The position numbers and the translations under genes are program-made. Below, one piece after another: positions 36,705 to 44,745 of a stretch of 64,000 bases of DNA; positions within the stretch are counted from its first letter, which is position 1, and every line of letters starts with the position of its first letter. The notes under the pieces are model-generated. The model ran no database searches, was not told the origin of the DNA, and saw nothing but the letters and a program-made list of their open reading frames with translations. Source of the stretch: Paenibacillus tianjinensis (GTDB taxonomy: Bacteria > Bacillota > Bacilli > Paenibacillales > Paenibacillaceae); NCBI RefSeq assembly GCF_017086365.1, contig NZ_CP070969.1, positions 868,001-932,000 on the forward strand, written 5' to 3'.

Positions 36705-37514
36705 ATGCATACCGAAGCCAGCCTCTTGAAGCAGCTAAAGGAGCTTGGAATTAATCCGCGGGGGACACTGCTGGTTCATTCTTCATTCAAAAGCATCGGC
36801 CCCGTGCAGGGTGGTGCAGATACGGTGCTGGATGTGCTGTCAGTGTATATGAAGGATGGACTGCTCGTCCTGCCTACGCATACCTGGTCGTATATTGATG
36901 CTAGTCATCCGCGGTTTTCTGTGGAGGAATCGCCTGTCTGTGTCGGCATTCTGCCAGAGCTGTTCCGGCGGCGCCCGGGTGTCATCCGTTCCTGGCATCC
37001 GACCCATTCCGTGGCTGCCCTCGGCAGGGATGCCGAGGCTTTCACTGCCGGAGATCACCGCTGGGATACCCCATGTGCCCGGGGGTCGGTCTACGGCAAG
37101 CTGCTGGACCGGAGCGCGGAGATTATGCTGCTTGGCGTGGATCTGCGGCGCAATACGTTCATTCACGGCATTGAGGAATGGGTAGACATTCCCGGCAGAA
37201 TGACCGATGAGCCTGAGCTGCTGTACACAATCACTCCCGACGGCACGGAAATTCCCGTGCCGTCACGCAGACATTGCGGTCTGTCATGGTCCCAGCATTT
37301 CTGGAAGGTAGAGCAGGTTCTGGAGGATGGGGGAGCCTTGCGCAAAGGCCGCTTTGGAGATGCGGCTGTTATGATCTGCGGCGCTGTAGAAACTACGGAT
37401 ATTCTGAGCAGGATGCTGGCGGAGAACCCTGATCTGTTCGGTGACAACGAGCCTTTGCACGGTCAGCCGGTACCCGAGCCGCTGCCCAAGACGAAACGGG
37501 GGCTCCCGGAATAA
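36705..37514 (+). CDS. AAC(3)-family aminoglycoside N-acetyltransferase-like protein
   Basis: This 269-aa protein from ATG 36705 (AGGAGA 8 nt upstream) has the antibiotic N-acetyltransferase pattern: GTLLVHSSFKSIGPVQGG near the start, GLLVLPTHTWSYID, RRRPGVIRSWHPTHSVAALG with the conserved HPTHS, and HGIEEW. In the family the enzyme acetylates the 3-amino group of aminoglycosides using acetyl-CoA. The chromosomal context without mobile genes means actual resistance is not implied; YokD-like homologues of unknown substrate are common in bacilli. Confidence 0.85.
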   Translation: MHTEASLLKQLKELGINPRGTLLVHSSFKSIGPVQGGADTVLDVLSVYMKDGLLVLPTHTWSYIDASHPRFSVEESPVCVGILPELFRRRPGVIRSWHPTHSVAALGRDAEAFTAGDHRWDTPCARGSVYGKLLDRSAEIMLLGVDLRRNTFIHGIEEWVDIPGRMTDEPELLYTITPDGTEIPVPSRRHCGLSWSQHFWKVEQVLEDGGALRKGRFGDAAVMICGAVETTDILSRMLAENPDLFGDNEPLHGQPVPEPLPKTKRGLPE

Positions 37515-37659
37515 CGTATCAGGCCAGGCTGTAATGTTGAAATCGCATGCAGAAGCTGCCTTAGTATATTCTGAATTATGGTTTACAATGTTTGGAAATC
37601 CATGGTAAGCTGGCTACAAATTTACGAGCCGGCAAATGGCTGAGGGAGGCGAAGGATCA

Positions 37660-37806
37660 ATGAATAAGGTGAACGGGTATGAACAGAAGCTCCAGCATGG
37701 CTGGAATGAGCAAGTTCGACTATCCAACCAACCGGCATTTGATTCTTATATAGAGGATACCCAGGTATCACGCAGCGCTCCCTTGCCTCCCGGTGTGCAG
37801 GTCTAA
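37660..37806 (+). CDS. 48-aa small protein of unknown function
   Basis: ATG at 37660 follows GGGAGGCGAAGGA and opens 48 codons to TAA 37806. The product is hydrophilic, with no Cys and no signal. A terminator-like hairpin follows, which supports a real short transcript. I do not recognise a family. It lies just upstream of the tandem-repeat array. Confidence 0.45.
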   Translation: MNKVNGYEQKLQHGWNEQVRLSNQPAFDSYIEDTQVSRSAPLPPGVQV

Positions 37807-37851
37807 TCCTGCCCCGCCGATATGGCTATACCGGGAACTCAGGCTGCGTGC

Positions 37852-37917
37852 ACCGCAGTCTTTTTCTTTGCCCTTGGATAAGGGTAGGGTAGAAGACCGC
37901 GGGACGCAGCTTTTTTA
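37852..37917 (+). terminator. Long hairpin terminator after small ORF
   Basis: GCTGCGT (37852-37858) pairs with ACGCAGC (37905-37911), and CCGCAGTCTT pairs inside with AAGACCGCGG with one mismatch; a T-run follows. Confidence 0.65.
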
Positions 37918-37940
37918 TTGTCCGGCGGGTGAAACGAGCC

Positions 37941-38476
37941 AATCAGAGGTATAAATCCCTCTGATTCCGCCGTACCCGGGCGAAACGTACAAATCAGAGG
38001 TATAAATCCCTCTGATTCCGCCGCACCCGGGCAAAACGAGCCAATCAGAGGTATAAATCCCTCTGATTCCGCCGCGCCCGGATGAAACGTACAAATCAGA
38101 GGTATAAATCCCTCTGATTCCGCCGCGCCCGGATGAAACGTACAAATCAGAGGTATAAATCCCTCTGATTCCGCCGCGCCCGGATGAAACGTAGAAATCA
38201 GAGGTATAAATCCCTCTGATTCCGCCGTACCCGTGCGAAACGTACAAATCAGAGGTATAAATCCCTCTGATTCCGCCGCACCCGGGCGAAACGTACAAAT
38301 CAGAGGTATAAATCCCTCTGATTCCGCCGCACCCGGGCGAAATGTACAAATCAGAGGTATAAATCCCTCTGATTCCGCCGTACCCGGGCGAAACGTACAA
38401 ATCAGAGGTATAAATCCCTCTGATTCCGCCGCGCCCGGGCAAAATGTACAAATCAGAGGTATAAATTCCTCTGATT
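37941..38476. repeat. Tandem array of eleven 51-bp hairpin units
   Basis: A 26-bp hairpin unit, AATCAGAGG and CCTCTGATT around the 8-nt loop TATAAATC, starts at 37941, 37992, 38043, 38094, 38145, 38196, 38247, 38298, 38349, 38400 and 38451, an exact 51-bp period. The 25-bp spacers are also nearly identical (CCGCCGYRCCCGGGYGAAACG), differing at a few bases; one unit has GTAG for GTAC, and the last hairpin has a T in its 3' loop. Because 51 is a multiple of three, both strands stay open in repeated 17-residue frames, which I do not regard as genes. It is not a CRISPR, since the spacers are not unique. Confidence 0.95.
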
Positions 38477-38571
38477 CCGCGGTGCACCCTTATCTCGGGA
38501 CGTTTACTTACCGATTCCCGGCAACTGAAATATAAGAAAAACTTCATACCACCATGAAAGGAGAGAGAAGC

Positions 38572-38823
38572 ATGAATACAAAGATGAATTGGCAAGAGCA
38601 GGAGCATACACAGGCCCTACTTCTATCTCTATCCCAATCCCAATCCCAATCTCTATCCCAATCTCTATCCCAATCTCTATCCCAATCTCTATCCCCCGAT
38701 TACCCCACTATATCCATACAGCGCGTACAACCTGATGAGGGCGAGCCTTATCGGTCCGTCTGTCTCAAGTATCCTGCTTCCTCCCTCTCAAGGCGGAGGA
38801 ACAAGGGTTTCCCGCAACTATAA
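38572..38823 (+). CDS. 83-aa protein with SLSQ microsatellite repeat
   Basis: ATG 38572 lies 8 nt after AAGGAG. The product has a short polar start (MNTKMNWQEQEHTQALLL), then about 25 residues of SQ/SLSQ repeats from a hexanucleotide microsatellite of TATCCC and AATCYC units (about 38628-38695), then a roughly 40-residue unique end with PTISIQRVQPDEGEPYRS. Repeat length can change by 6 bp without losing frame. I do not recognise a family. It lies between the 51-bp array and rtcB and ends at a large hairpin terminator. Confidence 0.45.
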   Translation: MNTKMNWQEQEHTQALLLSLSQSQSQSLSQSLSQSLSQSLSPDYPTISIQRVQPDEGEPYRSVCLKYPASSLSRRRNKGFPQL

Positions 38824-38856
38824 CACAGCCGTGCTATAGCAATGAGAAGAAATGAG

Positions 38857-38934
38857 GCTGCCGGATTGCGCAAGTTTTCGCTGGACCTGGATACAGGTGG
38901 GGGTGGAGATGAACGCGGACCGGCAGCTTTTTTG
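38857..38934 (+). terminator. Long hairpin terminator after SLSQ gene
   Basis: GCTGCCGG (38857-38864) pairs with CCGGCAGC (38920-38927), followed by TTTTTT. The long interior resembles in design the hairpin after the 48-aa gene. Confidence 0.65.
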
Positions 38935-38986
38935 AAATATAAGAATGTATATGTTTTACGCTATAAATTATCCTTCTATTTTTCGC

Positions 38987-39032
38987 AGAAACGGATACCG
39001 TCCCTAATAGGACGGCGAAGCCGTTTCTTCTT
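38987..39032 (+). terminator. Hairpin in the rtcB leader
   Basis: AGAAACGG (38987-38994) pairs with CCGTTTCT (39020-39027) and CCGTCC (38998-39003) with GGACGG (39010-39015), then TCTT. It precedes the rtcB ribosome site by about 25 nt and could be an attenuator or 5' stabilising hairpin. Confidence 0.5.
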
Positions 39033-39063
39033 ATATAAATAACAACAACCAGGAGGAGAAGGA

Positions 39064-40482
39064 ATGAACCGGAACAGTAAGGCACACGGCAGTAACCATT
39101 ATGAGCTTGAGCTCCCGCATGGAGCGCTGCATGTGTTTGCCAATCAGGAGATTTACGAGTCGTTTGAGGATAAGGTATTTGAGATGGCTGACAACAATTT
39201 GCGGATTCCGCGCAATAAATACATGGCTTATACCCCGGATGCGCATGTCGGCGTCGGGACCTGCATCGGCACAACGGCGGTGTGGAATATGAAGGACGGT
39301 ATGGTGTCACCTTCAATTGTTGGTGTAGACATCGGCTGCGGGATGCGCGTGCACACGACACCGCTGCACAAGCGGGATCTGCAGGACAAGGAAGTCCGCC
39401 GCAAGCTGATCGAAACGATTGAAAAATATGTGCCGACCAACGAACGCGTCAACAGCAATTATCAAGACATCGATATTATGGAGGTTGTGCGCAGCGGGCT
39501 GAAGGGACTGCCGGACAAATACATTCCCTCACCCCAGTGGATTACGCATGTGGAGGAAAGTAATTTCAGTTATGACCATGCGGCTCTGGAGATGCTTCCG
39601 CCTAAGATCCGCAAGAACGCCCATGGCCAGTTAGGGACGCTGGGGAGCGGCAATCATTTTTGTGAGATTCAATATTTGGAGATTGCTGAAGAGTATAAGG
39701 AGCTGGCGGCGAAGTGGGGGCTGGTTGACGGAGGGGTTGTCGTAATGATTCACTCCGGCTCACGCGCCTGGGGAGCGATGGTAGGACGGGAGCATACCCG
39801 AACAATTAAAGAAGCCATGCATTTATGGGGAGTAAGCAACCCCGACCCCAACCTGAATTACGCGCCGATCAGCAGCCGTGAAGGCCAGACTTATCTGAAT
39901 CTGATGTACTCTGCACTGAATTTTGCGGTAACGAACCGGCATATGATTGCGTTCGGGGTGCAGGAAGCCTTCCGTGAGCTGTACGGTCCGCAGTTTCAGA
40001 TGCCGGTGCTGTATGACCTGATGCACAACTACGCGCTGAAGGAATTCCACCGCGGCCAGCCGATGCTGGTGCACCGCAAAGGGGCGACCCGGGCGCTGCC
40101 GCCGGGGCATTTTCTCAATACGCCGGTATATAAGGCAACCGGACATCCGGCGCTGATTCCCGGCTCGATGGGTACCGCCTCGTACATTATGCTGGGCCGG
40201 GACGAAGGTGTGAAGAACTTCTACTCCATCTGCCATGGAGCCGGACGGCTGCGTTCCAGAAGAGCCACCCGGCTGGCGGTGACGGTGGATGAATTCAGCC
40301 AATCCCTGCGGGTTGGTACGGATGACGAGATCGTCGTGAACCACCGTTCCCTGGACACCATTCTCGATGAATGCCCGCAGGCATACAAGGATGTGGACCA
40401 GATCATCGACAGTATCACGGGTGCCGGACTGGCAGATGTGGTGGCGAAGTGTAAGCCGATGGCCGTCATCAAAGGAATTTAG
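39064..40482 (+). CDS. rtcB: RNA-splicing ligase RtcB
   Basis: This 472-aa enzyme joins 2',3'-cyclic phosphate (or 3'-phosphate) and 5'-OH RNA ends with GTP and Mn2+. Motifs are complete: TPDAHVGVGTCIGTTAVW, GVDIGCGM (metal Asp and Cys), LGSGNHFCEI (metal His and guanylate contacts), MIHSGSRAWG, and CHGAGRLRSRRA with the guanylated His of HGAGR. Strong AGGAGGAG precedes ATG 39064. It is followed by a structured tRNA-like region and a slipin gene, an arrangement seen in bacterial RNA-repair operons. No archease (RtcA/Archease) or RtcR is in the window. Confidence 0.95.
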   Translation: MNRNSKAHGSNHYELELPHGALHVFANQEIYESFEDKVFEMADNNLRIPRNKYMAYTPDAHVGVGTCIGTTAVWNMKDGMVSPSIVGVDIGCGMRVHTTPLHKRDLQDKEVRRKLIETIEKYVPTNERVNSNYQDIDIMEVVRSGLKGLPDKYIPSPQWITHVEESNFSYDHAALEMLPPKIRKNAHGQLGTLGSGNHFCEIQYLEIAEEYKELAAKWGLVDGGVVVMIHSGSRAWGAMVGREHTRTIKEAMHLWGVSNPDPNLNYAPISSREGQTYLNLMYSALNFAVTNRHMIAFGVQEAFRELYGPQFQMPVLYDLMHNYALKEFHRGQPMLVHRKGATRALPPGHFLNTPVYKATGHPALIPGSMGTASYIMLGRDEGVKNFYSICHGAGRLRSRRATRLAVTVDEFSQSLRVGTDDEIVVNHRSLDTILDECPQAYKDVDQIIDSITGAGLADVVAKCKPMAVIKGI

Positions 40483-40507
40483 CTGTACGGAACAGGAGTT
40501 TACAAAT

Positions 40508-40513
40508 TATAAT
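40508..40513 (+). promoter_or_regulatory. -10 box before tRNA-like RNA
   Basis: TATAAT at 40508-40513, about 37 nt upstream of the tRNA-like fold. No good -35 at 17 bp, so this is tentative. Confidence 0.3.
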
Positions 40514-40544
40514 AGATCTGGGTATTTAAACGTTCTGTCTGCCT

Positions 40545-40653
40545 GGCGGTGATTTCGGAATAATCACGCAGTGCCCGCCATTCTATGGCAGGGTATGCTG
40601 CAGCAGACGGGGACTTATCCACCATTCGGGGTTCGATTCCCCACTCGCCTGTC
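40545..40653 (+). ncRNA. tRNA-like structured RNA candidate between rtcB and slipin
   Basis: Hand folding gives an acceptor-like GGCG(G) at 40545-40549 pairing with (T)CGCC at 40645-40649. It also gives a 5-bp/7-nt arm (TGATT, loop TCGGAAT, AATCA; 40550-40566); a long arm GCAG..CCC-GCCAT, loop TCT, ATGGC..GGG..CTGC (40568-40601); and a textbook T-arm GGGG-TTCGATT-CCCC (40628-40642). A competing outer stem is GACGGG/CCTGTC (40606-40611 and 40648-40653). A canonical D-arm, anticodon arm and full 7-bp acceptor are missing, so it is not an ordinary tRNA. It could be a tRNA mimic such as bacterial Y-RNA modules. Remaining sequence to 40980 shows no convincing gene. Confidence 0.5.
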
Positions 40654-40980
40654 AAGCGAATTGTGGCCAACTTGTAAATCTGATATGGAAAGACCTCCGG
40701 ACGGAGTTTCTTGTCTGCCCTGCGGGGCGGATGCCGGGAGCGCTGTTATGCAGCCGTTGGATACCGGAGTGCCGGAACGGGGCGTTCAAGCGGGTAAACA
40801 TGCCATCCGCGTGAACAGTCAGGCTGCAGTCTGAGCCGGTGTTGTCATGCCTTGGCTTTTTGCCACAATGACGCCTCAGCCCCGCTCCTCAAAATGGGCT
40901 CCGCAGCCGCTTACGGCTGAAGCTTCTTCCGGGGGTCGCACATCAGAAGGATCGCCGCTTGGCGGATTAAGGAGAACACT

Positions 40981-42096
40981 ATGTTCAAGAAGATTACGAT
41001 TGCCGCTGATGAACGCGGGCTTTTGTTCAAGCAGGGCAGCTATGACAAATATTTGGAGCCCGGTACATATTGGCTGACCGGATTTACGGATCAGGAGATC
41101 CTCAAGCTGAAACTTAGCGAGCCCTTTGCGGTGCCCGGCAAGAAACTGAATCTTTTTTTGCAGGATGAAGCGCTGGTGCGCGAGCTTGCGATTGTCACCG
41201 TAGCCGACCATGAATACGTTCTGCATTATGAGGACGGCAGCTTTAGTGAACTGCTTCCCCCGGGACAGCATGCATTCTGGACCAAGCTTACGAAGCATCA
41301 GTTCATCCGGGCGGACAGCCGTGAACCGGAAATTCCGGCGGAGATTGACCGGTCCATCCTGGCCCGTATCCCGTTTGCTGTGCAGAGCTTTGGAGTCGCC
41401 ATCCACGAGACGGGGATTCTGTATTTTAACAATGCGTATCAGCGTGAGCTGCCGCCGGGTAAATACGATTTCTGGAGAGGTCCGGTTACAGTGGTAGTGA
41501 AGACCGTTGACCTGCGCCAGCAGCAGCTGGATATGACCGGCCAGGAGATGCTGACAGAGGATAAAGTGAGCCTGCGGCTTAATTTTGTCTGCCAGTATTC
41601 GGTTGTGAATCCTCAGCGGACGCTGGCGATTAAATCGGTGGAAGAGCAGATTTACGTCACCCTGCAGCTGGTACTCCGGGAGTATGTGGGCACCATGAAG
41701 CTGGATGATCTGCTGCGGATGAAGCAAGAGGTGGGTGCCTTTGTACTATCCCGGCTGCAGGAGCTGAGTGAGGGGTATGGCGTCATCTTCCATTCCACAG
41801 GAGTGAAGGATATTATTTTGCCGGGAGAAATCAAGGATATACTTAACACGGTGCTGCTGGCTGAGAAGAAGGCCCAGGCCAATCTGATTACCCGGCGTGA
41901 AGAAACAGCCTCCACCCGCAGCTTGCTGAACACGGCGAAGTTAATGGACGAGAATAAAACACTCTACCGTCTTAAAGAGCTGGAGTTCCTCGAAAAGATC
42001 AGCGAACGGATCGGCAATGTCTCCCTGGTCGGTGGTGGAACGCTCACGGAAAGGCTGGGCCAGCTGCTTATCCATGAAGGCGACGGAAAGCAGTGA
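40981..42096 (+). CDS. Slipin (SPFH/band 7) protein
   Basis: This 371-aa protein opens with FKKITIAADERGLLFKQGSYDKYLEPGTYW, the start typical of slipins found beside RtcB. It has a middle SPFH/band-7 domain (LFLQDEALVRELAIVTVADHEYVLHYEDGSF and LNFVCQYSVVNPQRTLAI) and a C-terminal coiled coil with the EETASTRSLLNTAKLMDEN pattern. Unlike stomatins it has no N-terminal membrane helix, so it would be cytosolic or peripheral. AAGGAG precedes ATG 40981. Slipins of this group co-occur with RtcB in RNA-repair neighbourhoods; the biochemical role is not known to me. Confidence 0.88.
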   Translation: MFKKITIAADERGLLFKQGSYDKYLEPGTYWLTGFTDQEILKLKLSEPFAVPGKKLNLFLQDEALVRELAIVTVADHEYVLHYEDGSFSELLPPGQHAFWTKLTKHQFIRADSREPEIPAEIDRSILARIPFAVQSFGVAIHETGILYFNNAYQRELPPGKYDFWRGPVTVVVKTVDLRQQQLDMTGQEMLTEDKVSLRLNFVCQYSVVNPQRTLAIKSVEEQIYVTLQLVLREYVGTMKLDDLLRMKQEVGAFVLSRLQELSEGYGVIFHSTGVKDIILPGEIKDILNTVLLAEKKAQANLITRREETASTRSLLNTAKLMDENKTLYRLKELEFLEKISERIGNVSLVGGGTLTERLGQLLIHEGDGKQ

Positions 42097-42133
42097 CATA
42101 AAGGAGCAACTATCCTGTATCCATTCTTGTTAA

Positions 42134-42178
42134 AATAACCTGCTTGCGGAGTTTTTTCGTGAGCGGGTTATTATTTTA
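42134..42178 (+). terminator. Terminator after slipin gene
   Basis: AATAACCTGCT (42134-42144) pairs with AGCGGGTTATT (42162-42172), ending in TATTTTA, with a T-rich loop. Confidence 0.65.
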
Positions 42179-42225
42179 TAGGCTGCAGCCGGAGAGGGAT
42201 GATAACTTCCTGCTCCTTGTCTGGC

Positions 42226-42253
42226 TTGTCCCTATCAATGTATGGTATATTAT
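42226..42253 (+). promoter_or_regulatory. Promoter of ppaC
   Basis: TTGTCC (42226-42231), 16-bp spacer, TATTAT (42248-42253), about 30 bp before the ribosome site of the pyrophosphatase gene. Confidence 0.45.
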
Positions 42254-42284
42254 TCTCACAAAAAACAAAGTAAGGAGATTGGAA

Positions 42285-43217
42285 ATGGAAAAAACTTTGA
42301 TCTTTGGACACAAAAATCCGGATACGGATACAATTTGTTCGGCAATTGCCTATGCTGCACTTAAGAAGGAACTGGGATGGGATGCTGAACCGGTTCGTCT
42401 GGGAGAGGTAAGCGGCGAAACCCAATTCGCACTGGATCAATTCGGCGTGGCTGCACCTAGACTGGTTGAGAATGTTGCAGGGGAAGCCAAACAGGTCATT
42501 CTGGTTGACCATAATGAACGCCAGCAGAGTGCGAATGATATCGATCAGGTACGTGTGGTTGAGGTTATTGACCATCACCGGATCGCTAACTTTGAAACAG
42601 CTCACCCACTGTACTACCGTGCCGAGCCTGTAGGCTGCACAGCAACAATCCTGAACAAGCTGTACAAAGAGAACGGAGTAGCCATTCCTAAGGATATCGC
42701 CGGCCTGATGCTGTCCGCTATCATTTCCGATTCCTTGCTGTTCAAATCGCCTACCTGCACTGAAGAGGATGTAGCAGCAGCACGCGAACTGGCTGAAATT
42801 GCCGGTGTAGACGCCGAAAGCTACGGCCTGTCCATGCTAAAAGCCGGAGCTGACCTCAGCGACAAGAGCATTGCACAGCTCATCTCCCTCGATGCCAAAG
42901 AATTCAAAATGGGTGATTACAAAGTGGAAATTGCCCAAGTGAATGCAGTTGATGTGAACGATGTGCTCTCCAAGCAGGCGGAGCTGGAAACGGCCCTTAC
43001 TGCGATCATTGATGAAAAAGGACTGGATCTGTTCCTGTTCGTAGTGACAGATATCCTGAACAATGATTCCGTGGGTCTGGCATTGGGCCGTGTTGCAGGT
43101 GCAGTTGAGCAGGCTTACAATGTGAAGCTGGATGACAATAAAGCAATTCTTAAGGGTGTTGTCTCCCGCAAATCGCAAATCGTACCTGTTCTGACTGAAA
43201 CGATTGCCAAGCTGTAA
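42285..43217 (+). CDS. ppaC: Manganese-dependent inorganic pyrophosphatase
   Basis: This 310-aa DHH-family enzyme from ATG 42285 (AAGGAGA upstream); the longer open frame lacks a start signal. Motifs: [18 protein letters not shown] (metal His/Asp), [20 protein letters not shown] (DHH) and [15 protein letters not shown]; the end carries [12 protein letters not shown] with the Arg/Lys of the DHHA2 domain. It hydrolyses PPi from biosynthesis in the cytosol. Typical family II length. It has its own promoter and terminator. Confidence 0.96.
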   Translation: MEKTLIFGHKNPDTDTICSAIAYAALKKELGWDAEPVRLGEVSGETQFALDQFGVAAPRLVENVAGEAKQVILVDHNERQQSANDIDQVRVVEVIDHHRIANFETAHPLYYRAEPVGCTATILNKLYKENGVAIPKDIAGLMLSAIISDSLLFKSPTCTEEDVAAARELAEIAGVDAESYGLSMLKAGADLSDKSIAQLISLDAKEFKMGDYKVEIAQVNAVDVNDVLSKQAELETALTAIIDEKGLDLFLFVVTDILNNDSVGLALGRVAGAVEQAYNVKLDDNKAILKGVVSRKSQIVPVLTETIAKL

Positions 43218-43229
43218 TCATGCGTAACA

Positions 43230-43275
43230 AGCCTCTGCCGGGGGAATGAAGTGGATTCCGGCGGAGGCTTTGTTT
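43230..43275 (+). terminator. Terminator after ppaC
   Basis: AGCCTCTGCCGG (43230-43241) pairs with CCGGCGGAGGCT (43258-43269) with one mismatch, followed by TTGTTTT. Confidence 0.7.
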
Positions 43276-43338
43276 TGCCAAAACGGGCTTTGCGTTCTAT
43301 ACTTAGTCTACAACACCTGAGTTAGGAGGGCCGGAACA

Positions 43339-43773
43339 ATGGCAAAAACACGGAACAGCGGGGCTCTTCAATATAAATCCTTCGGGCTTGTCCTGCAGGC
43401 ACTCGTGCTGCTGGCACGCAAAGGCAATACCTGCTCCAGCTGCGAACTGGCGGAACTGCTCTCTTCGGAGGCGACTCTGTTAAGGAAGACGATGGCTAAG
43501 CTGACGCGTGATCAGATTCTGACTACCAAGGAGGGACGGGACGGCGGCTACGCCCTGAACCGTGTCCCGGAAGAACTGACGCTTGCAGAGATTTATCAGG
43601 CACTGGAAGAGGAACCGCGCTGCCAGGCAGGGAATGATACGATGTGCGGCACTGTGCTGGGAGGACAGCTGAAGGAAGCATGCTTCGATATTTTTGAGGA
43701 AATGGACCGGAGTATGATGGCGGTACTAGAGAAATATACGCTGGCGGATATGGTTCGCAAATCGGGCTGTTGA
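43339..43773 (+). CDS. Rrf2-family transcriptional regulator
   Basis: This 144-aa protein has the winged HTH LQALVLLARKGNTCSSCELAELLSSEATLLRKTMAKLTRDQI and the wing TKEGRDGGYALNR. It has cysteines at CSSC in the HTH and at RCQAGNDTMC and EACFD further down; the spacing differs from the Fe-S-binding CX5CX7C of IscR. A redox-sensing role is plausible. It lies 150 bp upstream of a nitroreductase, whose promoter overlaps the end of this gene, and is a probable regulator of it. Confidence 0.88.
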   Translation: MAKTRNSGALQYKSFGLVLQALVLLARKGNTCSSCELAELLSSEATLLRKTMAKLTRDQILTTKEGRDGGYALNRVPEELTLAEIYQALEEEPRCQAGNDTMCGTVLGGQLKEACFDIFEEMDRSMMAVLEKYTLADMVRKSGC

Positions 43774-43799
43774 CAGGAAGCTTTTTTGTGGATTATACT
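43770..43799 (+). promoter_or_regulatory. Promoter of nitroreductase gene
   Basis: TTGACA (43770-43775) and TATACT (43794-43799) with an 18-bp spacer; the -35 box includes the stop codon of the Rrf2 gene. Confidence 0.65.
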
Positions 43800-43813
43800 G
43801 TGCATAAATTATT

Positions 43814-43870
43814 ACAGTTAAACGCCGCAAGAAGCCGGGCAACAATGAAGTTTTTTTTGCGGTTAACTGT
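43814..43870 (+). promoter_or_regulatory. Inverted repeat in nitroreductase leader
   Basis: ACAGTTAA (43814-43821) and TTAACTGT (43863-43870) are perfect complements, with inner CCGC/GCGG. They flank a 30-nt loop containing eight T residues. It lies in the predicted 5' leader and could be an Rrf2 operator pair or an RNA hairpin. Confidence 0.45.
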
Positions 43871-43926
43871 GCTTTTATAGACACAGAATACAAATCAACG
43901 GGATTAGGAAGAGGAGGAGTATGGCA

Positions 43927-44574
43927 ATGACAACAGAACTGAAATCGGAAGTGGAATTTAACAAGGTGATCCGCGAACGGCATTCGGTACGGAAATACGA
44001 TCCATCCTGGAAGATTTCCGATGCGGAAATTAAGGAGATTCTGGGTGATGCTATTCTGGCGCCGTCCTCATCCAATCTGCAGCCCTGGCGTTTTCTTGTG
44101 ATTACGGATCAGGAGCTGAAAGAGAAAGTGCTGCCGATCGCTAACAATCAGCAGCAGATCGTTGATGCCTCGGCTACAATTGCCGTGATCGGCGACATCG
44201 AAGCCTACCGCAATGCGGACAAAATTTATGAATACGCCGAAGCGGCTGGTTATGTAACAGCGGAAGTGGGCGCGGCGATGGCTAAACGCAGCAAGGACGG
44301 CTACTCCAGCTTGCCGCAAGAGAAGCTGAAGGAGATCGCTCTGGTCGATGGCGGTCTGGTGTCCATGCAGCTGATGCTGGCTGCCAAAGCGAAGGGTTAT
44401 GATACCGTACCGATGGGCGGATTCAATCCCGAGCAATTCCGCGAGCTGTTCAATATCCCGGAACGTTATGTGACCGTGATGCTGATTGCACTGGGCAAAG
44501 CCGCTGCCGAAGGACGCTCAACGGCCAGACTGCCGCTGGATGAAGTTACCCAGTGGAACGAATTTCAGGGTTAA
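43927..44574 (+). CDS. Nitroreductase family protein
   Basis: This 215-aa FMN-dependent oxidoreductase starts at ATG 43927, 9 nt after GAGGAGG (ATG 43921 is too close). Family motifs: IRERHSVRKYDPSWKISD, DAILAPSSSNLQPWRFLVI, and the C-terminal PMGGFNPEQFRELFNIPE. Such enzymes reduce nitro, quinone or flavin substrates with NAD(P)H, usually as cytosolic homodimers. The upstream Rrf2 regulator and the inverted repeat suggest redox or electrophile control. Confidence 0.92.
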   Translation: MTTELKSEVEFNKVIRERHSVRKYDPSWKISDAEIKEILGDAILAPSSSNLQPWRFLVITDQELKEKVLPIANNQQQIVDASATIAVIGDIEAYRNADKIYEYAEAAGYVTAEVGAAMAKRSKDGYSSLPQEKLKEIALVDGGLVSMQLMLAAKAKGYDTVPMGGFNPEQFRELFNIPERYVTVMLIALGKAAAEGRSTARLPLDEVTQWNEFQG

Positions 44575-44593
44575 GGATTTTATAGAAGAATAA

Positions 44594-44626
44594 GGGGCGG
44601 CCAGCGTATGCTGGCTGTCCTTTTTT
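44594..44626 (+). terminator. Terminator after nitroreductase
   Basis: GGGGCGGCCAGC (44594-44605) pairs with GCTGGCTGTCC (44610-44620) with G-U pairs, then TTTTTT. Confidence 0.75.
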
Positions 44627-44745
44627 AATAGGAGAAAGCAGATACTTTACGTTACCGGTATGGCTGCAGTTTTTTTGTTTTCCGGCGCTTTCTGCTAAAC
44701 TATGGTTAGAAGAGAATGCTCACGAATCTTTCAGGAGGGGATCAC

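Noticed and set aside
36705..37514. Acquired aminoglycoside resistance gene
   Set aside because: Family match only; chromosomal setting without mobile elements and with common YokD-like homologues of unknown substrate.
37941..38476. CRISPR array
   Set aside because: Spacers are nearly identical, the unit is a fixed 51-bp tandem and no cas genes are nearby.
37915..38607. 230-aa minus-strand ORF of 17-residue repeats (GGIRGIYTSDLYVSPGY-type) and its plus-strand counterpart
   Set aside because: Open frames follow from the 51-bp period being a multiple of three on both strands; there is no good ribosome site and the hairpin is conserved at base level.
40545..40653. Canonical tRNA gene
   Set aside because: Only the T-arm is canonical; acceptor is short and D- and anticodon arms are absent.
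40571..40834. 87-aa ORF between rtcB and slipin
   Set aside because: No ribosome site, atypical composition and it overlaps the tRNA-like fold.
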